62,450 nucleotides of DNA from Thermosynechococcus sp. M98_K2018_005 (lineage in GTDB: Bacteria; Cyanobacteriota; Cyanobacteriia; Thermosynechococcales; Thermosynechococcaceae). Location: positions 1-62,450 of the forward strand of contig NZ_DVEH01000001.1 in assembly GCF_015295825.1 (NCBI RefSeq), in the 5' to 3' direction. Numbering within the stretch: the stretch's first letter is position 1; each line of letters opens with the position of its first letter. Shown here piece by piece: positions 1 through 8,560 of this stretch. Both the position numbers and the translations under genes were made by a program. Below the pieces are notes generated by a model, which was not told the DNA's origin, searched no databases, and was given only the letters and a program-made list of their open reading frames with translations.

Positions 1-2
1 CG

Positions 3-827
3 TTGCGTAGCATCCTTTGGGAATCCCCTCTCTTTCAAGAAGGGGAGAAGTCAAATCCCTACTTTGTCATTGGAGCGGTGCATCTCATTTCTTCGGCAGT
101 GCTTGGTGCTGGTGCCCTCTTTCATACGTTTCGTGCCCCCCACGATCTCAGTACTGCCACAGGGCGGGCGCGGCGCTTCCATTTCCGCTGGGACGATCCG
201 AAACAACTGGGAATCATTCTGGGGCACCATCTGCTCTTTTTGGGATTGGGGGCCCTGCTGTTCGTGTTGAGGGCAACGAGTTGGGGTGGGCTGTATGACG
301 CAAATTTGCAAACAGTACGCCTTGTTACTGAACCCACATTGGATCCCTTTGTTATCTACGGCTACCAAACCCACTTTGCCAGCATTGACAATCTGGAAGA
401 CTTAGTGGGGGGGCATATCTACGTTGCCGTGTTGCTCATTGCAGGTGGGATTTGGCATATTCTTGTACCGCCGCTGAATTGGGCACGGAAAGTGCTGATG
501 TTTAATGCTGAAGCCATTCTCTCCTACTCCCTGGGCGGCATTGCCCTCGCGGGGTTTGTGGCGGCCTACTTCTGTGCAGTGAATACGCTCGCCTATCCCA
601 TAGAGTTTTATGGTCCATCTCTAGAAGTCAAATTGGGAATTGCTCCCTACTTTGCAGATACAATTGACTTGCCTCTGGGGCAGCATACTCCCCGTGCTTG
701 GTTAGCCAATGCCCACTTCTTCCTTGCCTTTTTCTTCCTCCAAGGGCATCTTTGGCACGCGCTGCGAGCCATGGGATTTAACTTCAAGCAATTAGAAACT
801 TTTCTCAATCCAGTTGTTGAAAATTAA
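3..827 (+). CDS. isiA: IsiA/Pcb-type chlorophyll-binding antenna protein (5' end missing)
   Basis: This is the C-terminal three quarters of a six-helix chlorophyll a antenna protein of the CP43/IsiA/Pcb family. The protein binds chlorophyll in the thylakoid membrane around photosystem I and is typically induced by iron starvation. Several hydrophobic helices carry paired histidines as likely chlorophyll ligands (GHHLLF near residue 75, GGHIYV near 133, and the last helix [19 protein letters not shown] near 240-258). The large lumenal loop of CP43 is absent, as in IsiA. The frame is open to the window edge and family members are about 340 residues, so some 70 residues should lie upstream; the TTG at base 3 is not the real start. 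A hairpin terminator follows. A Pcb variant rather than IsiA itself is possible; the neighbouring iron genes favour IsiA. Confidence 0.85.
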   Translation: MRSILWESPLFQEGEKSNPYFVIGAVHLISSAVLGAGALFHTFRAPHDLSTATGRARRFHFRWDDPKQLGIILGHHLLFLGLGALLFVLRATSWGGLYDANLQTVRLVTEPTLDPFVIYGYQTHFASIDNLEDLVGGHIYVAVLLIAGGIWHILVPPLNWARKVLMFNAEAILSYSLGGIALAGFVAAYFCAVNTLAYPIEFYGPSLEVKLGIAPYFADTIDLPLGQHTPRAWLANAHFFLAFFFLQGHLWHALRAMGFNFKQLETFLNPVVEN

Positions 828-861
828 TTGCAGTAGTCATCCTCTTCAGCCATAGGTGCTG

Positions 862-890
862 CCCTTGATCGCTCCGATCAAGGGTTTTTT
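862..890 (+). terminator. Rho-independent terminator after the antenna gene
   Basis: A perfect 10-bp stem (cccttgatcg / cgatcaaggg) with a three-base loop is followed by six T. It sits 35 bases after the antenna stop codon and just before the convergent minus-strand gene pair. Confidence 0.9.
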
Positions 891-896
891 ATGAAT

Positions 897-1115
897 TCAA
901 GGCAGGCTTTTATCCTTTTGGGCAGGTTTGGTACCCCTCAGCTGTCGCGCGATCGCTGGCGCAAAGAAAATCAAAAACGCAACTTGCGCCGTGAAGACCC
1001 AGCCATAGTACCGCAGGACAGGATGTAAATCCCACTGCGCCATCAACCCTAGACTGGCCACTGTCCATAGCAGAATGATGGTTGGCAGCAGCAGTTGGCG
1101 TTTTGGCCGGGCCAT
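897..1115 (-). CDS. Small two-helix membrane protein, unknown function
   Basis: This 72-residue protein has two hydrophobic segments (about residues 8-28 and 36-56) and a basic, hydrophilic tail ending in lysines. No family is recognised. It lies 2 bases downstream of the DUF3318 gene on the same strand, so the two are probably cotranscribed. A clean start (MARPKRQ) and the tight coupling support a real gene. Confidence 0.6.
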   Translation of the reverse strand: MARPKRQLLLPTIILLWTVASLGLMAQWDLHPVLRYYGWVFTAQVAFLIFFAPAIARQLRGTKPAQKDKSLP

Positions 1116-1117
1116 GA

Positions 1118-1771
1118 TTAAGATTCTGCTGGGGTATCGTTTTGCATGGCCTGCATGCGGGCTTTCGCTTTAGCCGCACTCTTTTTCAGGGCTTGCAGAC
1201 GCAGTTCATAGCGTTTGCGTTGGCGACGATTAGGGGCTTGCTCAATCAAGAGCTTGAGGGCACTGCCAAGACTTTTGTAGGCGTTGGGAAGCTCATAACC
1301 AAAGCGGGTCGCCAGGGCGATCGCCCGCTCATCAGCAGCAATGGCTTCCTTGAGAACCTTTTCACTGTTATTGCGCTGGTAGAGCCGCCAGCCCGAAAAG
1401 CCACACAGCCCAAGGGCAAGCAGCAGCAACAGGCCGTCCTGTACCCAGAGTTCGCCCACAGCACCCCCCAGACCAATGGCCAGTGCAGCCATCTCCCAGC
1501 CATCGCGGGGAATCGTGTCATTTTGGATGCGGGCCACTTCATGCCAAAAGAGGAGGTTGCGCTGATCCTTGGCCAATTGATCCCAACGGGCTAGATCAAT
1601 TTGAATTTCCACCTCATCCTTACCGATTTCCTCGCAGGTAATCAGAGGCGGATTCACCCCACTGGCTGGTTCAATCATCACCCAGCTTTGCAGCTCTGGT
1701 GGCAAGAGAGACTTGAGACGACGCAATTCTGCTAAGTCAGAACGGGCAACTGAGGATGCAGCCGAGGTCAT
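1118..1771 (-). CDS. DUF3318 domain protein
   Basis: This is a 217-residue cyanobacterial protein of the DUF3318 type, function unknown. The N-terminal part (about 10-95) is soluble and contains LLFWHEVARIQ. Two short hydrophobic stretches follow (about 95-130). The C-terminal half (about 135-215) is strongly basic and alpha-helical and probably forms a coiled coil. The ATG at 1771 is preferred over the TTG four codons upstream. tRNA-Pro lies upstream in the same orientation and the 72-residue membrane protein follows after 2 bases. Confidence 0.7.
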   Translation of the reverse strand: MTSAASSVARSDLAELRRLKSLLPPELQSWVMIEPASGVNPPLITCEEIGKDEVEIQIDLARWDQLAKDQRNLLFWHEVARIQNDTIPRDGWEMAALAIGLGGAVGELWVQDGLLLLLALGLCGFSGWRLYQRNNSEKVLKEAIAADERAIALATRFGYELPNAYKSLGSALKLLIEQAPNRRQRKRYELRLQALKKSAAKAKARMQAMQNDTPAES

Positions 1772-1828
1772 AGCACACCACAATTCTAGGGTAGGTATTA
1801 CTTATCTTAACAGTTGAAGGCTAACCAA

Positions 1829-1902
<74 letters not shown>

Positions 1903-2586
1903 ATAACTTATCTAAGATAGCATTTGCTGGCTTTTTCCTCAATTAGGGGACTGTGCAGCAAAGAAATTTAGGCCAACTTTAGTCCACCATGCAAACTAGG
2001 GCAGTTAAAACCCTGTCTGAGAGACACTTTGAAAAATCTGCTTTATTGCGGCAACCGCAAACGAGCTACGCCTAGGAAGAACAATACTCTCCCTCTCAAG
2101 TGCCGGCAGAGTTTCAAATCAGCTGAGATCCAGTGTTTGCCCTGATTGTTTTGTTCATCTGCTCCCAGCATTGCCCACCTAAACGGCTCTACGCAGCCAG
2201 AAAAGCTATCCTAATTACTCTGCTGTGCTTGATTGGATGGGCTCGGCTTTTTCGCGATCTAGCTTTTTAGTATATCTCGTATGAGATTAAAAATCTCATC
2301 AAAAGCCTTATCACGAGTCCAAATATCTCATTTAAGATTATCTCATTTAAGATTAAAGTCGCGACAAGTTGCAAATACGCCCGCTCTCGAAGGGATGGGA
2401 GCTTTCTTTTCGAGGTTAAGATTTGCTAAAGTCACGGCCTTACGGCAAGACGGTGCTATAAATTGAGAAATATCTGCAATAAGTTAATTTTAAAAAATTG
2501 TTAGATGCAATATGTTATCATCCTTATGGTCGCCTTTTACATACATTGCCGACCCGCATCTTCAAAGGCAGCGCCGGAGAATAGGC
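1903..2586. other. Long intergenic region upstream of feoA
   Basis: About 680 bases lie between tRNA-Pro and feoA without a convincing gene. The stretch is more AT-rich than its surroundings, mainly after 2200. Its one notable element is the 15-bp repeat array at 2274-2354. A frame at 2281-2466 would encode 61 residues, but it starts inside that repeat array and reads as low-complexity basic sequence, so it is not accepted. A Shine-Dalgarno-like ggagaa at 2575-2580 precedes the feoA ATG at 2587. Confidence 0.6.
2274..2354. promoter_or_regulatory. Array of 15-bp operator-like repeats upstream of feoA
   Basis: Three copies of a 15-mer with consensus ATCTC[AG]T[AT]T[AG]AGATT occur at 2274-2288, 2325-2339 and 2340-2354; the last two are identical and directly adjacent. 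The first copy overlaps a perfect inverted repeat with 8-bp arms (ATGAGATT-AAA-AATCTCAT, 2281-2299). The spacing and symmetry suggest binding sites for a dimeric repressor. The genes downstream are for ferrous iron uptake, so Fur or a DtxR/IdeR-like regulator is a natural candidate, but the sequence does not match a box I can name with certainty. Confidence 0.6.
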
Positions 2587-3045
2587 ATGTCTAAACTGAT
2601 TTCCCTTGCTGAAGCCAAGGTGGGCGATCGCTACACCATTGCGAAATTAATATGCAGCAATACCCAACAACTCTTGGGGATGGGTTTGGCACCGGGGGCG
2701 GTAATCACCATCTTGGACCGGAGTGATAGCGGGGCAGTAATGGTAGCTCTTGATTCGCAGCGATTTTGCCTTAACCACGAGCTAGCCCAAAACATCTTGC
2801 TCAAGGCGCTTCCAGGGGTGAACCTGCGCACTGCGCCGGTTGGTACTCGCCTGCGCATTATTGGTTATGCTCCCACTCACCCCAGCTACAAACGCAAACT
2901 ATTGGCAATGGGCTTAACCCCTGGCACCGAAGTAGAGGTGATTCGCCATGCTCCCTTGGGTGACCCCACAGACATTAAAGTGCGAGGCTTTCATTTGACC
3001 TTGCGCAAGGATGAAGCCGATGCCCTTAAGGTGTCTCTCCTCTAG
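2587..3045 (+). CDS. feoA: FeoA with two FeoA domains
   Basis: FeoA is a small SH3-like cytosolic protein that works with the FeoB ferrous iron transporter. Here 152 residues form two tandem FeoA domains (about 1-75 and 78-152). Each has the recurring LLxMGLxPG turn: LLGMGLAPG in the first, LLAMGLTPG in the second. Single-domain FeoA proteins are about 75-90 residues, so this is a duplication or fusion. The ATG at 2587 is chosen because ggagaa lies just upstream and the protein then begins directly with the domain; an in-frame start at 2512 would add 25 unrelated residues. feoB follows after 14 bases, probably in one transcript. Confidence 0.85.
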   Translation: MSKLISLAEAKVGDRYTIAKLICSNTQQLLGMGLAPGAVITILDRSDSGAVMVALDSQRFCLNHELAQNILLKALPGVNLRTAPVGTRLRIIGYAPTHPSYKRKLLAMGLTPGTEVEVIRHAPLGDPTDIKVRGFHLTLRKDEADALKVSLL

Positions 3046-3059
3046 ATAAGGAATGTTCT

Positions 3060-4860
3060 ATGGCAGCAACAATTGCTCTAATTGGCAACCCAAATTGCGG
3101 TAAGACAACCATTTTTAATGGCCTCACAGGGGCAAATCAGCGGGTGGGGAATTGGCCAGGAGTAACTGTTGAGCGGAAGGAGGGTTCTTATTGGGACCGC
3201 GGCCTCGCCGTAACGGTGGTGGATTTGCCGGGGGTGTATGCCCTCGATGCTGAGGATAGCGGCCTAGATGAGCAGATTGCCCGCAAGTTTCTATTGGCGC
3301 GCGAGTATGATTTGGTCGTCAATATCCTTGATGCGGCGAACTTGGAGCGTAACTTTTACCTGACCTCACAGCTGCTCGATCTGGAGGTACCGCTCCTCCT
3401 CGTCCTCAACATGATGGATGTGGCTCATGCCGCAAGAATCAACATTCATCCAGAGACGCTGAGCCAACGTTTAAGCCTTCCTGTTTTGCCCTTTTGTGCC
3501 AAACAAAAACAGTATTTTGAGCAACTGCGGCAGGAAATTCGCACTGCCTTGAAAGAACCCCAACTATCTCCGCTGAGCATTCCCCAACCTTCTGTCATTG
3601 AGGAGGCCATCGCTGATCTACTGACCCAAGGTGCTCAAAATCGAATGCAAGCTTTGGTTTGGCTGCAATATGCCGAATCCGTTTCCCAAGAGGTAATTCC
3701 TCCCTTGCGCCGATGGCGACAGCGGATTCACCAGACCTTAGGGGAAGATATTGATCTCATCATTGCCGATAGTCGCTATCGATGGATTCAGAGCCTGATG
3801 GCCGACGTTCTTGAGCAGCGCGATCGCCTGACAACCACCGTCTCAGATCGCATTGACCGCATTGTCCTCAACCGTTGGCTCGGCATTCCGATTTTCTTGG
3901 CCGTCATGTACTCAGTGTTCCTCATCTCAATTAACGTGGGGGGTGCCTTTATTGACTTCTTTGATATTGGCGTGGGCACGCTGGTTGTGGGCTGGCCAAC
4001 CCAGATCCTTGCAACTCTGAATGCCCCCGGTTGGCTGATTGGTCTTTTGGCCGAAGGGGTGGGGGGCGGTATCCAAACAACGGCAACATTTATTCCCCAA
4101 ATTGGTTTGCTTTTTATTTTTCTCACGCTGCTTGAGGACTCTGGTTATCTCGCACGGGCGGCCTTTGTCATGGATCGACTCATGCGCTGGATGGGTTTGC
4201 CGGGTAAATCTTTTTTGCCGATGATGATCTCCTTTGGCTGTAATATCCCCGGCATCATGGCCACCCGCACGCTCGAAAATCGGCGCGATCGCCTGATGAC
4301 AATCCTTATGAATCCCTTTATGTCCTGCGGTGCTCGCTTACCGGTCTATGCCCTGTTTGTGGCGGCTTTCTTCCCGCGCAATGGACAAAATCTGGTTTTT
4401 TTACTCTACATATTGGGAATTGCAGCCGCCATCTTTACGGGTTTCTTGATGAAGCACACCCTTTTTCAGGGGGAGATGGGGCCTTTTGTCATGGAATTGC
4501 CCCGATACCATCTGCCCACATTCCAGGGAGTACTCCTGCGGGCTTGGGAGCGGCTGAAGACCTTTATTGTGCGGGCAGGCAAGATGATTGTTATTTGTGT
4601 TGCTCTACTTTCCCTGTGTGTCGGCCACTGCTGCCGTCTATCGGGAAACGAATTTGAGCTAAACGGTTTTTGTTGCGGCTTGGACCACAGGCTTGGCTTA
4701 TTGGGTGGCCACGGCCTACTACCAACTCATGACATTTGCAGCCCATCCGCTGTTCTCATTCCTGTGGTTATTGGGTTTGGGAGTGGTGATGGGGATGGTG
4801 ATCATGGGCTTGAAATACTGGGGCGATCGCCAGCGGTTTTCCACCCTAGGGAGGAAGTGA
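3060..4860 (+). pseudogene. feoB: Disrupted ferrous iron transporter FeoB (internal deletion, frameshift, stop)
   Basis: FeoB imports Fe2+ across the plasma membrane using a cytosolic GTPase domain. The N-terminal G domain is intact (P-loop GNPNCGKTT at residues 9-16, DLPG at 55-58, LNMMD near 120), and the frame stays FeoB-like through the first membrane half to about residue 512 (RAGKMIVICV). There the sequence jumps. A different frame from 4600 reads LLYFPCVSATAAVYRETNLS, then TAA at 4660-4662, then the normal FeoB C-terminus (TVFVAAWTTGLAYWVATAYY onward) to TGA at 4858-4860. The roughly 110-160 residues expected between these two pieces, including the NWxATVGLFTG segment, are missing. Reading straight through gives a FeoB-nonsense-FeoC chimera of 683 residues. 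An assembly error cannot be excluded. Confidence 0.8.
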
Positions 4861-4862
4861 TC

Positions 4863-5111
4863 GTGCTCTTGCAACTACAGGAGTATATCAGGAACCGTCA
4901 AATCGTGTCTTTGCGGGAATTGGCAACCCATTTTCGGGCACCACCAGCGGCAATTGAACCCATTTTGGATCAACTCATCCGCAAAGGCCGGGTGCAAAAA
5001 GTAGCCTCTAGACACTGTGGCGGTTGTAACCAATGCAGCTCAGAGACCTTTGAACTTTACCAATGGGGAACCAGCAATGCTATCCGAAGCAATGACAAAT
5101 CGACTCAATGA
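4863..5111 (+). CDS. feoC: FeoC-like winged-helix protein with cysteine cluster
   Basis: An 82-residue protein resembles FeoC, the small cytosolic winged-helix partner of FeoB that can carry an Fe-S cluster. Residues 1-50 form the helical winged-helix part (LRELATHFRAPPAAIEPILD), followed by a cysteine loop SRHCGGCNQCSS (C-x2-C-x2-C). GTG at 4863 is preferred because AGGGAGG lies about 8 bases upstream; GTG at 4857 overlaps the feoB stop. The frame coincides with that of the broken feoB, so the deletion in feoB could produce an unintended fusion. Its 3' end overlaps the ferritin start by 35 bases. Confidence 0.7.
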   Translation: MLLQLQEYIRNRQIVSLRELATHFRAPPAAIEPILDQLIRKGRVQKVASRHCGGCNQCSSETFELYQWGTSNAIRSNDKSTQ

Positions 5112-5595
5112 ACAGATCAACCTTGAGATCTATTCAGCGCATCTCTATTTGCAAATGAGTTCTTGGTGTGCCCACAAAGCTCTCGAAGGTTGTGCGGCAT
5201 TCCTCAGTCAACACGCCGACGAAGAGATGGCCCACATGCGACGCCTGTTGACTTACATGCACGAAACCGGTGCTTTGGCCATTCTAGGAGATGTGGCAGC
5301 GCCACCGCACACCTTTCAGTCTCTGAAGGAGATGTTCAGCAAAGTCTATGAGCATGAACAGCTCGTAACCCGCAAAATCAATGAGCTAGTCCAGTTGGCA
5401 GATACGGAGCCTGACTATGCAACATTGCAATTCTTGCAGTGGTACGTCGCTGAACAACACCAAGAGGAGTTTTTATTCAAGAGCATCCTCGACAAAATTG
5501 AACTGATTGGCACAAAGGGGCAGGGACTCTTCTTCATTGACCAAGAAATTGGCAAGCTTGCCTCAGCCAAGTCTCCCACTAACACTAAAGTGTAA
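5077..5595 (+). CDS. ftn: Non-heme ferritin
   Basis: This is a 172-residue cytosolic ferritin that oxidises Fe2+ and stores iron in a 24-subunit shell. Ferroxidase ligands are visible in order: the glutamate of NLEIYSAHLYLQ in helix A, E and H of DEEMAHMRRLL in helix B, and the glutamates of AEQHQEEFLF in helix D. The length fits bacterial ferritins. The ATG at 5077 is preceded by ggggaa and matches the family N-terminus (LNEQINLEIYS). The preceding FeoC-like gene overlaps by 35 bases, so uptake and storage genes are probably cotranscribed. A hairpin terminator lies at 5711-5757. Confidence 0.92.
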   Translation: MLSEAMTNRLNEQINLEIYSAHLYLQMSSWCAHKALEGCAAFLSQHADEEMAHMRRLLTYMHETGALAILGDVAAPPHTFQSLKEMFSKVYEHEQLVTRKINELVQLADTEPDYATLQFLQWYVAEQHQEEFLFKSILDKIELIGTKGQGLFFIDQEIGKLASAKSPTNTKV

Positions 5596-5710
5596 TTGAC
5601 GCCCGTCGCCCCGAAAGTTAGGTGCCGCTTGAGAAAGTGTCATGTGTCGCTCTACAGGTTCCCAGAAGCTCAGAGTATCGTTTAGTTAGTGAGGAGTGAT
5701 TCGCAAACAA

Positions 5711-5757
5711 AAGTCCTGGGGTCGAAACACGGCAAGACTCCCGGGGCTTTTTATTTA
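5711..5757 (+). terminator. Likely rho-independent terminator after ferritin
   Basis: An imperfect GC-rich hairpin (agtcctggg pairing with ctcccggggct, some G-T pairs) with a loop of about 15 bases is followed by a T-rich tail, tttttatttattt. It lies between the ferritin gene and rsmD. Confidence 0.6.
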
Positions 5758-5794
5758 TTTTGAATTTTGAGCTAAAGCCATTACCTTATAGAGT

Positions 5795-6352
5795 ATGCCG
5801 TTGCGAATTTCTGGCCAGCGATCGCTCAAAACCCTTCCCGGCCACAGTACCCGTCCCACGAGTGCCAAAGTTCGCCAAGCGATTTTCAATATTTGGCAGG
5901 GTCGCCTACAAGGGTGTTGCTGGCTGGATTTGTGTGCTGGTACTGGTGCAATGGGAGCGGAAGCTCTGCTGCGTGGCGCCCAGTGGGTGGTGGGTATTGA
6001 GCAATCTCCCCAAGCCTGCCAAGTCATTCGTCAAAACTGGTCAGCCCTTGCCCAACCCCATCAGCACACGCTGGTTTTGCGGGGGGATGTGCGCCAGAAA
6101 TTGCCTCAAGTTCCTATTCCCCAGTTTGACTTGATTTATTTTGACCCCCCCTACAATAGTGATTTATATCTACCCGTTCTCCAGTTGCTCTGGCAGGACA
6201 AGCGTCTCACCCCTGAAGGAGAAATTGCCGTTGAGTGTCGCACAAAACATCCACCAGACTTAGAGGCGATTCTGGCGATCGGCTGGCAGCAGCAGCGAAT
6301 TAAAATCTATGGCAGTACAGCGGTGCTTTTCTTTTGTGGCCACCCAATTTGA
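5795..6352 (+). CDS. rsmD: 16S rRNA (guanine-966-N2)-methyltransferase RsmD
   Basis: This protein methylates G966 of 16S rRNA with S-adenosylmethionine during 30S assembly. It has 185 residues, the usual family length. The SAM-binding motif DLCAGTGAMG is at 45-54 and the N6/N2-methylase motif FDPPY at 116-120. The N-terminal MPLRISGQRS and the RPTSAKVRQAIFNI segment are characteristic of RsmD. It stands alone between the ferritin terminator and the aldo/keto reductase. Confidence 0.9.
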   Translation: MPLRISGQRSLKTLPGHSTRPTSAKVRQAIFNIWQGRLQGCCWLDLCAGTGAMGAEALLRGAQWVVGIEQSPQACQVIRQNWSALAQPHQHTLVLRGDVRQKLPQVPIPQFDLIYFDPPYNSDLYLPVLQLLWQDKRLTPEGEIAVECRTKHPPDLEAILAIGWQQQRIKIYGSTAVLFFCGHPI

Positions 6353-6607
6353 CGTTTGCGAGGCAATTTCATCCTTCCGAAATTGGGAATATTCAATCGG
6401 CAGTGTGGCAGTTGCAAGAGACCCTGCACGCGCGGTACAGTGTCCATAACATTCTGCAGCGAGCCAGGGAGTGCGTCTGGCTGAGAGCTTGTTCATACAG
6501 CGAATCAAGTCCTTTACGCCACCAACGGCTAGGGACAAAGTTAGATTGTTGGGCGCCCCTCCAATACTCCCAGTGTCTCGCCAGTGGTTCCTCAACAAGG
6601 ACTTTCT

Positions 6608-7570
6608 ATGCAAACTCGCCCCCTCGGTCGCACGGAGATTCAAATTACGCCACTCATTCTTGGCACTTGGCAAGCCGGTAAACGCTGGTGGGTCGGTATT
6701 GAGGATGAGGAGTCCATTCGCACGATTCGTACTGCTGTCGAAGCAGGGATGATCACCATTGATACGGCAGAAGTCTATGGTGATGGTCATTCAGAGCGGA
6801 TTGTGGCTGCTGCTGTGGGAGACTTGCGCGATCGCTGTGTCTATGCGACAAAGGTCTTTGCCAATCACTTGCGCTACAAAGAGGTGATTGCCGCTTGCGA
6901 GCGATCGCTTCGCAACCTCAACACCGACTACATTGATCTCTACCAAATTCACTGGCCAGCCGGTTCCTTTGGCTCAGAAATCGTGCCCATTGAGGAAACC
7001 ATGCAGGCAATGGTGGAGTTGAAAGTCGCCGGCAAAATCCGTGCCATTGGTGTCTCCAACTTTTCCCGTGCCCAACTGGCTGAGGCAATGCAGTACGGAC
7101 GCATTGACAGCATCCAGCCCCCCTATTCCCTCTTTTGGCGCTGGGCAGAAAGAGAATTAATTCCCTTCTGCATTGAGCACGACATTAGCATTTTGGCCTA
7201 CTCCCCCCTGGCCCAAGGGTTACTCACGGGTCGCTTTGGCCCCGGCCACCAGTTTGATCCCGACGATAACCGTGCCAAAAACCAACTCTTTCAGGGGGAA
7301 ACCTACGCCCGTGCCCTCGAGGCGATTGAACTGATGAAGCCCATTGCCACCAGCTTGGGCACGACGCTAGGGAATTTAGCCTTGGCGTGGCTACTCCATC
7401 AACCACAAACCTGTGCCATTGTTGGTGCCCGCCATCCAGAGCAGGTGCTAGAAAATATCAAAGCGGCTGACCTCCACTTAGATGAGTCGATTTTGGCCAT
7501 GCTCGATGAAATTAGCCAGCCAGTCATCGCCACCCTTGATCCGGAAAATCCAGTAATGTGGAAGTGGTAG
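6608..7570 (+). CDS. Aldo/keto reductase family oxidoreductase
   Basis: A 320-residue NAD(P)H-dependent aldo/keto reductase with a TIM-barrel fold. The catalytic tetrad is visible: D and Y in TIDTAEVYGDG, K in YATKVFANH, H in YQIHWPAG. The cofactor-binding GVSNFSRAQL and the C-terminal AIVGARHPEQVLEN are also typical. The substrate cannot be deduced; the closest general group is the YajO/Tas-like set of reductases. The ATG at 6608 (MQTRPLGRTEIQ) matches the family start. About 250 bases upstream hold no recognisable feature. Confidence 0.9.
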   Translation: MQTRPLGRTEIQITPLILGTWQAGKRWWVGIEDEESIRTIRTAVEAGMITIDTAEVYGDGHSERIVAAAVGDLRDRCVYATKVFANHLRYKEVIAACERSLRNLNTDYIDLYQIHWPAGSFGSEIVPIEETMQAMVELKVAGKIRAIGVSNFSRAQLAEAMQYGRIDSIQPPYSLFWRWAERELIPFCIEHDISILAYSPLAQGLLTGRFGPGHQFDPDDNRAKNQLFQGETYARALEAIELMKPIATSLGTTLGNLALAWLLHQPQTCAIVGARHPEQVLENIKAADLHLDESILAMLDEISQPVIATLDPENPVMWKW

Positions 7571-7591
7571 TTCAAATTCACCAACCTCTCT

Positions 7592-7768
7592 ATGGAACTC
7601 CTCGGTCTTGGGGCAATTGTTCTCTACTTCTTAATTGCCCTGCGCTTTTGGCAAGGGTTTCACCGCACGTACTACACACAATCGCGCTTTATGCTCAGTG
7701 TGCTGTGGCTGCCACTGCTCGTGAATAAGTCCTATCGGGAAAACTTTCGCCGCGCACTGCTGGGCTAG
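7592..7768 (+). CDS. 58-residue membrane-anchored small protein, unknown function
   Basis: A short gene starts with ATG at 7592 and ends with TAG at 7766-7768. It encodes one hydrophobic helix (about residues 3-20), a second hydrophobic stretch near 34-44, and a basic C-terminus (NKSYRENFRRALLG). The reading frame fills the gap between the aldo/keto reductase and cobK almost exactly, and its stop is directly followed by the GTG of cobK. No family is recognised. Confidence 0.6.
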   Translation: MELLGLGAIVLYFLIALRFWQGFHRTYYTQSRFMLSVLWLPLLVNKSYRENFRRALLG

Positions 7769-8560
7769 GTGAGGGGGACGATTTGGCTGATTGGCGGCAC
7801 CCATGAGAGTCGCTGGATTGCCGATTTAATCCTCTGCCAAGGGTTTCCTTGCTGGGTGAGCGTAACGACACCAGCCGCCTCTGGCCTTTATGCAGCCCAT
7901 CCATTGCTTACGTGCCATGTTGAGCGCTTGACCCCTGACCACGCCCGCGAGTTAATTCAGCAACACTCTATTCAGGGGATTGTGGATGCCTCCCATCCCT
8001 TTGCAGTTGCCATCTCTGCCCTTGCTATTGAGATCAGCCGAGAACTGGGGCTGCCTTACCTGCGGTTTGAACGCCCAAATTTGCCCCAAGTAACGGGTAT
8101 CTATACAGATGTAGCGACGCTGCTGCAAAGTCATCTGTTGGTGGGGGAGCGGGTATTGTTGACCGTGGGGGTAAAACAGTTGGCGTCCTTTGCCCCTCTC
8201 CAGCGTCAAGCAACGCTCTTTGCACGGATTTTACCCACAGTCACTGCCCTAGAAACTGCCCTAGCGGCCGGGTTTGATCGCCAGCGGTTAGTTGCCATTT
8301 TCCCACCTGTGTCCTTCGAGCTCGAACGCGCCCTTTGGCAACAGTGGCAGATTACAGCGGTGGTGACCAAGGCCTCGGGTACTGAGAGTGAGCAGATCAA
8401 GCAGACCCTTGCCCGTGAGCTGGGGGTGAAGCTGATTACACTACAACGCCCCCCTATGGTTTATCCGCGCCAAACGAGCGATCGCGCTGGTATCGAGGCC
8501 TTTTTGCAGGAATTAGCCACCTCTAAACAAAGCGATCGGTCACCGCCCCCAGACTACTAG
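7769..8560 (+). CDS. cobK: Precorrin-6A reductase (CobK/CbiJ)
   Basis: A 263-residue enzyme that reduces precorrin-6A (or the cobalt form) with NADPH in corrin-ring synthesis for cobalamin. The N-terminus [16 protein letters not shown] is the family's nucleotide-binding start, and [11 protein letters not shown] near residue 71-81 is a conserved CobK segment. GTG at 7769 is the only sensible start and directly follows the stop of the 58-residue gene. Its 3' end overlaps convergent ilvD by 38 bases. Other corrin genes in the window (cobH, cobU) are far away, so the pathway is dispersed. Confidence 0.9.
   Translation: MRGTIWLIGGTHESRWIADLILCQGFPCWVSVTTPAASGLYAAHPLLTCHVERLTPDHARELIQQHSIQGIVDASHPFAVAISALAIEISRELGLPYLRFERPNLPQVTGIYTDVATLLQSHLLVGERVLLTVGVKQLASFAPLQRQATLFARILPTVTALETALAAGFDRQRLVAIFPPVSFELERALWQQWQITAVVTKASGTESEQIKQTLARELGVKLITLQRPPMVYPRQTSDRAGIEAFLQELATSKQSDRSPPPDY

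Noticed and set aside
2281-2466. Frame for a 61-residue protein upstream of feoA
   Set aside because: Begins inside the operator-like repeat array, has no ribosome site and reads as repetitive basic sequence.
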